From assembly GCF_021130785.1 (NCBI RefSeq), contig NC_060213.1, forward strand, positions 132,818,001 through 132,882,000: a stretch of 64,000 bases of DNA, given 5' to 3'. Positions 12,257 to 25,019 of this stretch are shown one piece after another; position 1 is the stretch's first letter; each line of letters begins with the position of its first letter. The DNA is from Homalodisca vitripennis (Eukaryota; Arthropoda; Insecta; Hemiptera; Cicadellidae). Position numbers and translations under genes: made by a program. The notes beneath the pieces are model-generated. The model made no database searches and had not been told where the DNA came from. It saw only the letters and a program-made list of their open reading frames with translations.

Positions 12257-12480
12257 GTGCTGATGGCCGAACGGTCTAAGATGTTGGACTTTCAGTCTGA
12301 GTTAGAGATAGCGCAGGTTAGAATCATGTCTGTAACCGTTGCACTTTTTATCAGTACCATCGACCTTGCACTGCATCGACTCCCCCTTATTTTGCTTGAT
12401 AAGATCCTCGCAAAGGCTAAAGGTCCATGAGGACGGGCAGAATAAGGGTTAAAAATGATCGGCTTCTCCTTAAATAAATA
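12257..12480 (+). mobile_element. tRNA-derived SINE, copy 1
   Basis: The head resembles a tRNA gene: a box A-like TGGCCGAACGG at 12264-12274 and a box B-like GGTTAGAATCA at 12316-12326, about 50 nt apart as in RNA polymerase III promoters. The non-tRNA body (TTATCAGTACCATCGACCTT and following) recurs at 31730-31870 and 37825-37925, and the window start holds another truncated inverted copy. The 3' part contains CTCCTTAAATAAATA. Box B departs from consensus, so this copy is probably inactive. Confidence 0.7.
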
Positions 12481-14046
12481 TGCTCGTAACATTCTTTAGG
12501 CCTTATCGCCTATTTTATTCTCGACATCAGTTTGATCACTGAGAACTCATTTTTTTTGAAAAATTTGTACCCCATTTTTCTGTATTCCACTTCAAACCTT
12601 TTCATTTCTAAATACAATGCAAATTTAACATAATAAATTTTATTTTAACCTTTTTAATTGTAACACAAACTTGTGTTGTAATTAACCAAGTATGTATACT
12701 TTGAATTAAATAGCCAAATTCCCAATAATGAAAAATTTTCAAAGAACCGCACTTACTACGTGGTCACATGTCCAGTTTCCTCCTTTCTTCGCCTAATGAT
12801 TCTTTTTCAAGCCTTCATGTTATCGAATAAGGCAGTGTGAATGTTAGGTCGTACGGAAAATTTTAGTAAAACTCAGCCTTTATGAGTTCTCAGAATTTTA
12901 CCTCCAAGTAGCTGGTCTACTGGATCACGCCTTTAACCCTATTGAATATAATACAGACAACAGTTACATGTAATAGGTATTCCTAGTACCGTAACAGTAA
13001 TATCAGTATTTATACTTAAGATGTGACTTTAAAAACACCACTGCCAGGATCATTTACGAGTTTATCCAACTTAGCTACTTACGGACAAGTTTTGCCCCTC
13101 TAGTTAGGGAACTTAATAGTTAGTAGCTTACTTATTAGCTTACATGTTTATTAGTCTCTATCGTAACTTGTAAACGGCGTGCAATCACGATTTTAGTAAG
13201 GAACAAGACTGACCAAAAGGTTGTTGGTAGTAAAATTGAGTATCTCTTGCAAATAAAAAGGCACCTGAAAAAAATATACCTCTATTACGTATAACTATTG
13301 ATAGTACAATAAATCGATATAATGTGTTAATAGGAGTACAAAATCTGAAATATTGTAGCGAGTATTATATTTTAATTTTTAATAAACATGACATTTCCTT
13401 TTTAAGTTTCCTGTTAATGTTTACTAGATATCCTTTTCATTGATTGAAAACTGTAGTAATTAATTTGGGATTGGAATACTAATATATCAGCAACTTAATC
13501 GTTAAAGTACGTAATGGTTAAAAGTTAGTATTAAATAATCTGGCATTTAATCTTTGTAAATTTTTGTATGATTTTCGACTTTTAATTTTCCTTTCATGCA
13601 GCATAATTAATGTAAGATCAATAATTATTCATAGGTTTATCCCATGTATTAAAACACGGAATAAAACACACACGTGCCTTAATTACATTGGAATAATTTA
13701 TTGTAATTCAATTTATATTTAATCAATTGTCTTTTCTTAAAACGAATTTATAATAATAATAAAACTGAAGAATGCCTATAAAACTATTTTATAAATTATC
13801 TACCAATAATTCATGTTATCTACATATTATTTTAAACGATAAGAACGCAGGTATATACCGGAAGCAATTCCAAGTTCTGCTCACCCTCCCTCTGCTGTCC
13901 ACAGCTGGGTATTATCGCTTATCCTGGATCAGCTCATGAATAATTAATTAGCTTGAAATAATACAATGTTCTAATTCAAATACGTTACTATAATCTCGTT
14001 AAGTATAAAACAATCACAGTTAAATAACATAGAATGATTACGTTTT
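12481..14046. other. AT-rich non-coding DNA, nothing recognised
   Basis: No ORF, exon or repeat could be supported. The region runs up to the point where the giant inverted duplication becomes visible. Confidence 0.5.
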
Positions 14047-14639
14047 ACATGGATAACTCACAACATCTGTATTGATCATGATTAATGACGTAGAGATTAC
14101 AAGCGTCCGTACGTCAGTCATTGTTTATGATGTTATTGTTGACCATAAGGAGCCTAATTTCGTCTATGATAGTCAAACAAGTTTACAAAGAGAGTAACGA
14201 ATATTTAAATACTAGTAGGTACCATTACGAATACGAAGCGTGACATATATAAATCTTTGTCTTTCCCTTATAAATTATACTACTGATAAATTTGTTTTAT
14301 CACTATATATATTTAGATTTAAAATCTGTTAGGAGGGGATATCAGACTTTAGACAAAAGAACTGATTTAATTCAAATTGTTGTGCTTCAAACAATTTACA
14401 AAGATCTACAATTATTGATAGTTGCTATTGAATTAAGGCCGTGATATTGAACTTTAAATAAGCATGTACTTATTCCTGCAACACTGAACATTTTTAATAA
14501 GATAATATTTTTAATACTATCGATTCGATAGTAATATAAGTTTATTTTGCACGCATAGATAGTGTTTTGCCTAGGATGGGATATCTTTAATTTACCGTTT
14601 TTTAAAATAAGCAAATGAGTTAACGCAAAATTTTACACA

Positions 14640-14800
14640 TTTCGTATATACAATTTTTAGATTTATAGAATGTTTCGACCTATTGGCTGAGCATAAGCAA
14701 AGTCTGTCACTCGAGAGCCCGGGAAATTTTCACTTCTGTGTGTTTGTCTGTTTGCTCGATAAATCGAAAACTATCTGATATGTTGACATGAAATAATAAA
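14640..14800 (+). repeat. Dispersed 'TTGGCTGAGC...CTGTCTG' repeat
   Basis: ATTGGCTGAGCATAAGC followed about 60 nt later by GTGTGTTTGTCTGTTTGCTC. Related text occurs at 15180-15290, 27015-27130, 40180-40260 (inverted) and 63280-63370 (inverted, the arm partner). The shared skeleton is TTGGYTGAGC-GAAGCCTAT, then TTTCTGTMTGTCTGYC, then ACGATATCYCG. Confidence 0.6.
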
Positions 14801-15164
14801 TTTGATTTAAAACTAGATAATTTAGACATACTAACTGCTATGGGGAGTTAAGTTCCTTGGTTTAGAGAACGGTTCAAAATTAAGTGTTATGGTTTAAGTA
14901 ATATTAGGAAACACTAACAAAGGTGACTGCCGTTATTCATCGATACTAATGACAGAAAGAAATGCACTAATAATGTACATTTAACATACTTCTAAAACAT
15001 CCAATTAATAACAAGATAGTATTTATTTTGAACTAATATTAAATTATGTTTTACACATGGAATAAACTTATCTTTGTCCTGAATTGGGTGTTTAAGATTA
15101 CGAGTAAATCAAATAACCCCATGGCAACCGCAGATTTCATAAAATTAATATTTACTACAATTAG

Positions 15165-15330
15165 ACTTCTAGAATTATTGGATGTATTGGTTGAGCGTTA
15201 TCGAAGCCTATAACTTGAAGGACAGGAAAAATGTCATTTCTGTATGTCTGTCCGCACGATATCCCGATAACTGATATCTAGATTTGAAATTTTGCATGAA
15301 GATTAATAGGGAGAACATGTATATGGGGAA
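15165..15330 (+). repeat. Dispersed 'TTGGTTGAGC...CTGTCCG' repeat present only in the left arm
   Basis: Same skeleton as 14640-14800 (TTGGTTGAGCGTTATCGAAG, then TCTGTATGTCTGTCCGCACG). The right arm lacks it and has a TG microsatellite (62841-62949) at the matching place. Confidence 0.55.
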
Positions 15331-15429
15331 TATAATTCGATGATGGCATATATCACTTTATGGAATTTGTACTTCTGAGAATGAATCAGTTCACAATTAT
15401 GTACACATGATCCACTTCCCATTTGAAAA

Positions 15430-16230
15430 ATTCTAGCCAAATCCAAGATGGCTGCCGCTGTCACCATAGCTTCAGCTTCCACCTACAAATATCAGATATC
15501 AGACGCAATTCTGATTCCCTGCACAGTTCGACTTTTAGATTGGTGTTTCCACTTTTTGCCACAACCTGTAGATTTAATTCACTCCGGAGGTTGTGGATGT
15601 GACCTTTTTGTCCTCTTAGGACCAGAAGCTGGAAATTGCACTTAGTCATAAAAGGATCTTTGCGATGTTTCCGGAGTGACAGGATATTTCGAATGGGTAA
15701 CGTTGGGCTAGGGGCCGCCTTCTGTCATAAGGATGAGGATTTTGGCCATTAATCTCAGTAATGTCTCCTTGGAAGAAGGAAAAACCAGCTCTGTACAGAG
15801 CAGCCTCTCCAGTCAAAGTTGGCAGGAGGTGACAAGCCCTTAATTTTAGGCTGCAAGCCCTTAATACATAAGGAACCCTTAAAACATAGAGCGCCCAACA
15901 ACTGTCATCTCCCACTAGTAGACTAGAACTACCTATATACCCTTGCACCACAATTTCTCGATGGCGATTTTTCGCTCCAGGACATTTATAACGTTGTAAA
16001 TGACACCTAGATTTTAGTTCTAGTAAGTGTATGCTCAAGTGGAAAGTATAAACTTGCCAGAAGTGAACCCTCCTGGGAGACAAGAGTGGCTCCCTTAGTA
16101 TTTAAGGATTTTGTAAGCCTAAACAAAGGGAATACCGCTCATTATCCGCTTGGATTTGAAGAGGCTGGCACAAGGCTTGCCTCCCTTTTTTTCTCAAGAA
16201 AACATGACCGAGACGATGCAAATATTTTTT
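15430..16230. repeat. GC-richer segment conserved in both arms
   Basis: About 800 bp aligns inverted with 62010-62800. It holds a 145-codon minus-strand ORF (15646-16083) whose frame is not preserved in the right arm; the right arm has two other ORFs instead. I therefore treat it as a non-coding repeat, not a gene. It starts near a CCAAGATGGCTGCC phrase, and a similar phrase recurs near 17255 and 49046. Confidence 0.55.
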
Positions 16231-16539
16231 CCTCGTGTTGTCACATAGGATAGCTCTTAGCCATTATCAGTGTAACTCCGGAAGTAGCGCAAAGGTATTT
16301 TCATAACTAATGAAATGGCAGTTTTCTTATCATCGGTGAACAAAAAGATTCCTATAAGTGCATATATTTGCATGTAAATAACTTACTTAGATAGTAAGAT
16401 AAAATATTGGTTTCAAGCACTGAAATGTTAGCAAATACTTGTATTCTAAAGTTAATCCTCTTAGTCCTTTTTTCAAAAATGTAATTTAGAAAATTAAGAA
16501 AAAATTCATTGATAGTGGAAAAACAATTGATGGGAGAAA

Positions 16540-16690
16540 CAAGAGAAGCTCTCAAGCTGATGTCAACTTCAGATCATTATGGTTCAGTGGAAGTTATAAA
16601 GTTAAATGGGATTAAATGAGATTCAAGTGTTGAAAGTTTATTTCTTACTTAAGTATTTGGTTGTTTGATCTCAGCTAAAAGCCATCCTCT
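16540..16690 (+). repeat. Repeat C, copy 1
   Basis: Aligns directly with 22795-22975 (GATGTCAACTTCAG, TTATGGTTCAGT, AAAGTTAAATKGGATTAAAT, TACTTAAGTATTT) and inverted with 43540-43720. In the right arm the place matching this copy is occupied by unrelated inserted DNA. Confidence 0.7.
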
Positions 16691-17599
16691 GGGAGAAGTT
16701 ACAATTTGCACAATACATTTTTAACCAAACTCACTGTAAGACTTCCAGCCTCTCCGGAATATTGTTGGTCAGGATAATTATACTTGTTGGATATTAATTT
16801 ATACTGCTGGGGCTGAAAGCGGTATATAGCAATAACGGATTAGGTAAAGTATACGATGTAAACGTATATTCTACCAAGAAACTCAACGGAATGAAACTTG
16901 GCCAGATATTCAATATTGTAAAACTTAATCATTTTCAATGTATGTTCTTGATCTTGGTGAAATTTCCGTGCTTTTCCAAGGTAGTGTAATTACTTTAGTA
17001 AAAACCGTAGTTAGGACAACAAGTTTCACGAAGTATAATTTTAGAAAAACCATTCAATGCATGATATACTGGGTGGAGTTAGGTAAGTAACGTAAATCCA
17101 TAACTTTTTAGATTATTGATTTATTTTTAAATTTAACAATTTATGCCTCAATAGTTATAGTTGTTCTTATTTTACCATATAATTCCAAGAAGTCTTATCT
17201 CGTTAGCTATATAGCCCACTTTGTCTTTTTCCTTAAGAGCCGGTTGTACTGGCTGCCATCTTGATTCCAGCTCCAAAAGGACGTTGTTAAACCTCATGCA
17301 CTTTTACGGCTTTCTTGTTCGTCGTGGAATATGGGAGGTGTCTTATTTAGATATAACTAATAAACTAAATATAATTAAATCCAAACACTTTCTAGATTTT
17401 CAACAATGTTATAGGTTATTCAGAAAAAATCTCAAACATTCTTGTGCTTTTAAATTTGTTAAAGTTTGAAAAATATATACATAAAAAAGTAAAAAAGAGT
17501 TTGGATGCGTATTAGATATATCTTAAAAATAAAACATCTCACATACAGCTACGATAAAAATAACGGCATAAAAAGCAAATGATTCAATATTGATTCTAT

Positions 17600-18030
17600 G
17601 AATAAAACTTTAACTAGGCCGCCGAGTGGCGCCACTAGCGTCCTAATGTATTTCACTTTCTAGCTGGAAAATCAGTGGTGCAACACCAAAACTGCCTAAA
17701 GTTAGATGTTGAACTCGCTGCTTGCTCTCCGCCCAGCTGAACGTTGCGCGCTGTATTTTCGTGGGCATTGTTGTAAATGAAGCTTACTATGATAGGTTAT
17801 GGCAGTTTAGAAGCAGTTACTCTGCTGGCCACCGTAGTATAATTTCTAGCAGCGCACTTCGCTAATGATCAGCGCCGCTCAGCTGCACAACGGGAGCTTA
17901 TATGGAAGCCTCGCAGTCGGAGGTCCACCGGTTCTCAGAACACCTTATCTCACTGACTCAAAGCGACAAGGAGACAGGAAGGCTGTTCAAAACACCGCTT
18001 ATCTTTGTCTTTCTATTGCAAAAAGAGTCA
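17600..18030 (+). other. GC-rich island strongly conserved between arms
   Basis: Compared with 48310-48740 this block has few differences, although its flanks are interrupted by indels. It is much GC-richer than its surroundings (GCCGCCGAGTGGCGCCACTA near 17620 and AGCAGCGCACTTCGC near 17850). It could be a promoter/first-exon type region or a repeat family core; no splice border is convincing. Confidence 0.45.
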
Positions 18031-18044
18031 ATATAAACATTTGA
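17865..18044 (+). CDS. 59-codon ORF shared by both arms
   Basis: Starts MISAAQLHNGSLYGS and shares about 55 aligned codons with the minus-strand ORF at 48286-48483. About seven base differences separate them over 165 nt and six of these change an amino acid, so there is no sign of purifying selection. It is probably a chance open frame within the GC-rich island. It diverges after residue 55, where the left-arm insertion begins. Confidence 0.15.
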   Translation: MISAAQLHNGSLYGSLAVGGPPVLRTPYLTDSKRQGDRKAVQNTAYLCLSIAKRVNINI

Positions 18045-19990
18045 TAAACCACTTAAAGCGAAATAAAACTCGTGTTATTTGTTTATTTACTGATCAGTGG
18101 AAAATATTTCATTAAATCTTATCTCAATGAACAAGACTTCAGTAATGCCTTCCTTTTGATTGTAATACACGAAGCGATTATACGACTACTGTATCCGCCC
18201 CTCCCCCACCCTACATAATATACTCCGTCTCATCAAATGCTCATCGGTCCAGGGCTAATGGCCAATTAGGCCACTGAGGATTTACCTGCAGCCGCAGCTA
18301 GGTAGAGTTAGGCCTATTAGTAGGAATCAGAGGATAAAAAATTGTGTGCTTTATTAAAATTGAATTAGCTCTTCAAAAGATTTCATTGTTTACCAGAATA
18401 CAAAGAACAAGATTTATACTTTATTTGAAGACAGTCCGACATTTTGTTCTCTCCTGTTCGTTAAAACAAATCGGGAGCAATGTTACTAATAACTTATTTA
18501 AGAATCAAATCATCAATTAATTGTCACAATTGATCTCGTTTGTTATTTTAACGTACTGCCATGTACCTAATAATCGTGAGTAAAATTCAAATGATAAAAA
18601 AGAGAGGAACCAGCTTTTCCAAAAAGGGCCTAGTGTTCGAGAAAACTGGTTCCTCTCTTAATAATTAATTTTTTTTACTTGATGTTTTACACTAAGTCGT
18701 GTTGAAACTTCAGGTAAATGTATAGATTTAATTTGAATGTTTAGTTTGGCTCCAGTTCACCTTCCTTTTATTGCAACGTATAGTATCTGACGTTGTATCA
18801 GACTTGACTCCTGGAATCATATTCGTTTGAAGGTGAATAGATCCAAAGAAAGTCCGTGACAAAAAAAGCTCAAAACGAACCTTTACATCGTTTCGACACC
18901 AGATACACCTATGAATATGCGAAGTGGCTGTCTCATTATCTCATCATTGAATTACGATGTTTCTGACACGAGTTTTCTACATATAACGTAGCTATGGTAG
19001 GAAGGGTTGATTCCATATGAATGTTGAGTTTAGCTCCAGGCCACCTTTCTTTTATTCAACTTCTCAGGTTACTTTACGTAAGACATAAGCTAATTATGCT
19101 TCATAGTATTAAATAAGACCCGAATGTACCTGTCTTCAGACAACTTATGAAACGTCATGTGAACGAAGGAGTGAGCTATAATGTGAAACAGACCCTTAAG
19201 GACCCCGAAAATCCAATTTCCAAAATATTTAGTTCACTTAGTGTGCATCACAATCTAAACTTTGGATATCTATTATTATTATGCCATGCAAAAAAGCTAT
19301 TATAGTTTCTTTGCGTGAATGAAGGATTCTGAATTTGAATGAAGAAGAATTTGAATTTAAATTAAATTCATTGAATGGACATTGTACAAACTAGTTTATT
19401 CAAATAGATTGTTTCGTGGTGGGCATTGATATTAACTAAATAAGACTAATAAAAGATATGCAATTATATGGCAGTTAACAGAGAAAATTAAGAGTGATAT
19501 TTAAAGTTGAAATGGGTTCACAGTACCTTATTTCGGAGGACAATTAGATCACTCTGCTACCACTAATACAAGTCCCAGTCCATACCAGGGAGAGTGTCCA
19601 AAGGGGTTGAAGAGATGCAGAACTGAGAGGACGGATAACGAACGAATAATGCACATTGTCAGTTCACAACAGCCGCGGTAGTCGCGTGCGGAATTTTACA
19701 AATTTCAAACTTGCACAAGTCACTGTTTGAAAGGGTTACAAAGGGGTTTTGAAAAATAACACTATTTAACATTATAAAGGGAGGTATATACTGTTACTAC
19801 GAGTGGAAACCCATAAAAACCCCCTAATGCGGTAGTTTGAGGCAGATACATTATGCTGGACATCTGATTAAGGAATGAGCGGTGGCGTCAGTACCCCTGG
19901 TTATTTTAGGTAATGCTCCTATAGGGGTAAACATTGCATGATCGTCTTCCTTTTTCTCTGCTTCACTCAGTCTTACTATGAAAACGTTAC
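18030..19990. other. Left-arm-specific segment, about 1.96 kb
   Basis: The right arm joins sequence equivalent to 18029 almost directly to sequence equivalent to 19990 (near 48310-48330). This stretch was therefore either inserted on the left or deleted on the right. It contains a strong hairpin (18600-18659) and a diverged internal repeat (18735-18775 with 19015-19058, sharing TTTAGYTTGGCTCCAG-like text). No ORF or terminal repeat identifies the element type. Confidence 0.6.
18600..18659. repeat. 14-bp perfect hairpin
   Basis: AAGAGAGGAACCAG (18600-18613) pairs perfectly with CTGGTTCCTCTCTT (18646-18659) over a 32-nt loop. The stem is GC-richer than its surroundings. Confidence 0.75.
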
Positions 19991-19999
19991 TATATACTC

Positions 20000-21450
20000 A
20001 AAAAATCAATGTCTGTTAAATTAGATTAACGCTAAATAAATTATAATCTTTCTAATTTAGTGAAACTGTGGTTAATTTAAATATACTAAACTAATAAGTA
20101 AATATTCCCAGCGATATACCTGCCTCTAGAGCAAGCTTAACTCATTGTCTGTGTACAGCAGGCAAGAGACAATGTGTCAGAGATAACAGAGATCAAAGCT
20201 CGCATCAGCATCAGTGTCTGAGACAGATGCCTGTCTCTAGGGTACATTTAGTTTAGCCAACTGGTGCGTTACCTCTTTTTATCTAGTGTTACTTACATAT
20301 GATGTCTGGTTAGAGGAGTTTAACCCCTATTGACAATAGAGAACTGCACAATAGAAGTGTTACTGACGAGAAAGGAAGGTATAACCTATTACATTTGTGT
20401 ATATACAAGTATAGACAAAAAACTCTATTTCATGCGTGAATACATTTTACTTCTAATTTTACACAGTAATGGGTGTAACAAATTTACATTCCAATAAAAT
20501 TGTATATAAATGTAAATGTATATGTAAATAAGTGGGATTAGTAAATCAACAAAACAAAATTTCAAACTTAACAATTTGTTAAGTAGAACAAGACTGTAAC
20601 GAAACAGCAGAAGTATAGAACATTAAGTTCCCAGAATAGGAACCGTTCCTATTCTACAGGAATAAAGACCTAATACATAGTTTTAACAGGAACAAAGCAA
20701 TGTATGGCGACGAGATCTCTAAAGTAAACATAATTTAAAACAGAACAATTTGTACGTCAAAAAGTTTCAAACAAGTACCTGAGGTTTAAAGCTGTGCAGA
20801 GCATCTCTACATGAGCGTAAACAGTGAGATGATTGGAATGTTTTGTTAAGTTTAGGTGCATTATTGAAGTATCTCCGTATCCGTACAGAGAATCAATTCT
20901 TTGTACAATGATTATGAGAGTGACATCCAGAGGCCTGGAATAGGAGAACCTGGGACTCTTTAAAAACTTAAAGCTATCTTTGGCCGACAATTCACAAAAA
21001 CCTGAAGTTCGTACTGTACAAAATTGACTATAGACTGAACAAAGGGGGTTTTCAGGTTTTCAGCATTACTGAACTCCCAAATGCCGAAGTAGGTCAACTC
21101 TTTTAGAAGCTGGAAGTCTTTAAAGGCAAGAACCTTTAAGAGGCTGAGACCTACTAGAAGAAGGCCTGGTGTACAGATCTTTCTCGCGGATTTTCCAACT
21201 TACACATTGATTTCATTAAACGTCTTGCTGTACATATACTTATGTATGAAGCGTCCCGCCGACAAGAAACTTTTTCAAGACGTGGTGAGCTAAATGAGCT
21301 TGTGTCAAGACGAACTACATCTGCATAGACTATTGTCAAAGACAGCTGATAACGGGGGGTAATTGAATCAATATGCAATTACTATATAAAAGTGGATATC
21401 TAATAAATACCTTCCTCCCCACATACTGTCTGTATATGGAGTGCAATTGT
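20000..21450. other. Arm sequence without recognised gene
   Basis: Collinear with 46690-48300 in the right arm. Several small ORFs are open in only one arm, which argues against coding function. Confidence 0.5.
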
Positions 21451-21459
21451 AACTATAAT

Positions 21460-21860
21460 ACAGTGATTATATTATGACAGCTATGATTAATAGCGTTAAT
21501 ATTACAGGTGATATCACCTGAGCTAATAGGACAGGAAGCTATTCCTAGCGCTGAACCCTCCCATATATTGTTCATAACAGTGATACCAATATAACAGTAA
21601 TAGAGTAATAAAATTATTACAATTATTGTTACTACAATTAATATTATAGCTGATAGCAACTGGACTAATCGAACTGGAAACTGTTCCCTCGCTGAACCCT
21701 CCTATATACTGTTCGTAACAGTGATACCAATATAACAGCAATCACATTATTACAATTATTGTTATTACCGTTAATATCACAGGTAATATTGATTGGAATA
21801 ATTGGACTGGAAGCTCTTCCCAGCGCAGAATCCTTCCAAATAATATCCTTATGAATGTAA
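21460..21860 (+). repeat. Minisatellite, about 135-140-bp period, 2.7 units, mirrored in the right arm
   Basis: Units carry GCTGAACCCTCCCATATA (21550), GCTGAACCCTCCTATATA (21691) and a diverged GCGCAGAATCCTTCC (21823), each followed by CAGTGATACCAATATAACAG and TTATTACAATTATTGTTA type text. The mirrored array is at 46290-46690, so the array predates the inverted duplication. Confidence 0.8.
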
Positions 21861-22794
21861 TAGAATAACTGTATTAGAGTGATTCTATAGTCTGATTATT
21901 TCGAGAGATTTAAAATATCAGGTGTTTGTGTACATCAAATTTAAGAACTTACTCTGTTGCATTGTTTGAATTTGCAATTACAACTAAGACTACTGATAAA
22001 TCAAGAATGTTATATTCAGTATGTGATGAACTAAGTGTTGCAGGTGAATTTAATCGCAGGTAAACAGTTTACCCTGGGTCATGAAACATCACAAGATTCA
22101 TTAATATTTACGAACTTTACTTAGTTATGTTGAATAAAACATGCGCTGGTCATCAGAGAATCACCATACTTCGGAGAAGGGCTTATAGGGCAATGCGTGG
22201 TTACCCGGAATTGAAGAACATATTCGTAAAATGGAGTTTGTGAACAGTACTTTGTAATAAACAAATCTCTGTTACCAGCGAAATTTCCAGATCATCCATG
22301 GGAAGTGACATCACTTGATCTATTCAAAGTTGATAACGAATGGTATCTTGTGATGACTGATTTTTTTAGATAAGATTTATAAAAGTAAATTGTGTCCTGA
22401 GACAACTTTGGAAATACAGAATCAATAAGTTTCTTCATGGAACCAAAAGGAACCAATGTACCAAGTTTCAAGTCTCTATGATCTTACTGTCAAGAGTATA
22501 GCATAGACGGACGGACAAAAAACGATTTCAATAAGGCCTTGTTGTTTTTTTATATAAACAATTTAATACTCGTGTGAGGTATGACAACTATTGGATTTTA
22601 CTAATAAGTATTAACGAAAGTAGTAAGACTAGATTTTGTAAACAATCTTATTAGCAATTAAATTGAATTTGAACAGAAAATCTTATAGTTACGTCGAAAC
22701 TTTAAACCCATCCTCTAAGGTGTTTTATATAATACAAAATAAAAGTTATAATAACTATTTGACGTAAACATCTCTTAAAGTATTTTGACTCAGG

Positions 22795-22975
22795 AGAAAC
22801 AACTGATAAGGAAAAACAAGAGAAACTTTATACCGATGTCAACTTCAGTTGTTGTTCGCTCAGTTCGTTATGGTTCAGTAGAAGCTCTAAAGTTAAATTG
22901 GATTAAATGTGATTGTTCAAAGTTTATTCCGTACTTAAGTATTTAGTTGCTTCATTCTCGCTATAAGAGGGCTTG
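22795..22975 (+). repeat. Repeat C, copy 2
   Basis: Direct counterpart of 16540-16690; its arm partner is at 43540-43720. Confidence 0.7.
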
Positions 22976-25019
22976 TAATTTGGAGGGCTTTATATTTCCA
23001 CAATATAATTTTAACTGTAACAGGCTGGTTGAGACCCTCCATTTATAATTGAGTAGATTGAGATGCGTAAATATGTTCGATGTTGGTAAAATCGAGTTGG
23101 CTTCTATTAATTAGTTGTAATAATAAAAGCTGTTCCAAGAATTGTCAATATAATAGAAAAAGTAACCTTCGAAGGCATGAAAATAATTATCTATTTTCAG
23201 CAGCCAAAAGTGTATATTGGAAGTTTATCGTTATGAATAACATTCCGGGTTTACCCTGACGTCGTGTTTCCTGACGTTTCAGACGTATTGCAAATGCTTT
23301 CCTCAATTGACCGAGTCGGTATGGGAAACCGCCAACCACGCCAGTGTGTAGTTTTTTTACCATAGTTGTACTGTTCTAGATTTTAAACAAATCTTATATA
23401 TGGCTATTCAGAGTTTAAATATAAATGGAATAACCTGTGATTGTTTGGAATTAAATACTTGGATATTTTAGAATTTACATTTTTTGAAAAGGCTATAAAA
23501 GTAGTTGTCTATATTCAAGGCGTCAAAAAAGGCTCAAGACGATTAAATATTTTTTTAACTATTTAAGATAGACGAGCAAAACTTGGTACAGACTTACTGG
23601 ACATAAAAATCTAATTTGAAACATATCGAGTGAGAGACTTCTTCAGGGGTACGGCCCACATGGAGTTAAAATATTTTTGTTTTTCAATTGTTAAGGACAT
23701 CAGTACACTTTTTCTTTATTAGTGCAGTTCAATCACAAACTTAAAAGTTTTGAAAGTCTACCTAAAATCTTTTCAAAAATATTAACCGTCCTAGGAATTT
23801 TTAGACACCTTATATATAGCAGTAGACACCTATTCATATGTAACTGGTTATCAGCAGCCAATAAGTATTACTGAGTTCCTCTTTTGAGGCAAATCTCCGA
23901 TTCAATGAGCTTACTTATTCTTCAGCGTTTATATTTGAAAATATATATTTCTATGTATTAAGGAAGAAAATTCTCTCAAAAAAGACGTGTATTCGCAATC
24001 CAAGATAACCACTAGAATAATATACTGTCAAGCTAATAGCTAAAAATAAAATATATTGACAAATATATACAACTAGAATTTAAGCTAGTTGTGAAAGTGT
24101 ACGAGCGTGAGTTCCCTTACTCACTAACGGGTCTAGGGGCTGTTACATTTAGATAGAATGAAATGGGAAGACAGGGGTTTCCACATCATCATTCCTGATC
24201 TAAGAATTGTCTCTGTATTAAAGAACCCGATGACACATATTCAATGTAGGGTTAGCCAGACTGGTATTGTTGAGGATTTTCTCCACGTTATCTGTTACGG
24301 AGGATGGTAAAGAAAGTTCTCGTCATATCACTTTCACTTCGAGTCTATTATATTGTCGTGGAACACTTTTAGCAGATAATGTACTTATAATTGATGTCAC
24401 TCAGATCACTAAACTTTCCTTAACTCCTCACAGTAACTTTGTCGATTAGCTAATCATGAGCTCCTTACAAGTTAAATTTGATATAGTTAGATGTTCACCC
24501 ATACGACATTGTCAACTTTATCTTAAACTCGATCAGGTATAACTAGATTACACTGATTTTGAGAGCACACTCTTCTAATAGCTTACATATTAAGAAATGG
24601 GATTTTTTAACCTTGCGTTATTCCTATATAGCTATTACAATGTAGGCCATAATGTAAAATGAGTAATGCATTATAAAGTAATTTTAAATCGGTTAAAAAT
24701 TTAGACACGATAGTTTAAAGGTGATATAATTATAAATTAGCGATTTGTATTATTATAGTTTCATCTCATTTACAAAAATACTTTATAATGAACGGTGACC
24801 TTTTGTCAAAGGTTCAAAAGTTCTAAACCTTTAAATTGCCATTTCTTAACACCCGATGTTTACTCAATTATTCCTGAGTTATCATTACATTTTGTATTCA
24901 TTCAGATTTATGGAATGACAATAAATCTTGTATTGAAAAATTGTCATATTCACTCCTTAATCCAATATTATTGAAAGTAATAACAATTTTGAGACAAATT
25001 ATCATAGAATTCAGATAGC
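22976..25019. other. Arm sequence without recognised gene
   Basis: Collinear with 40790-43540, where the right arm has local amplifications (42322-43450). A 60-codon ORF at 24267-24449 is not preserved in the right arm. Confidence 0.5.

Noticed and set aside
15646..16083. 145-codon minus-strand ORF
   Set aside because: The homologous right-arm segment (62010-62700) does not keep the frame, and no family signature is seen.
24267..24449. 60-codon ORF in the left arm with protein-like composition
   Set aside because: The right-arm homologue is interrupted and reads a different peptide.
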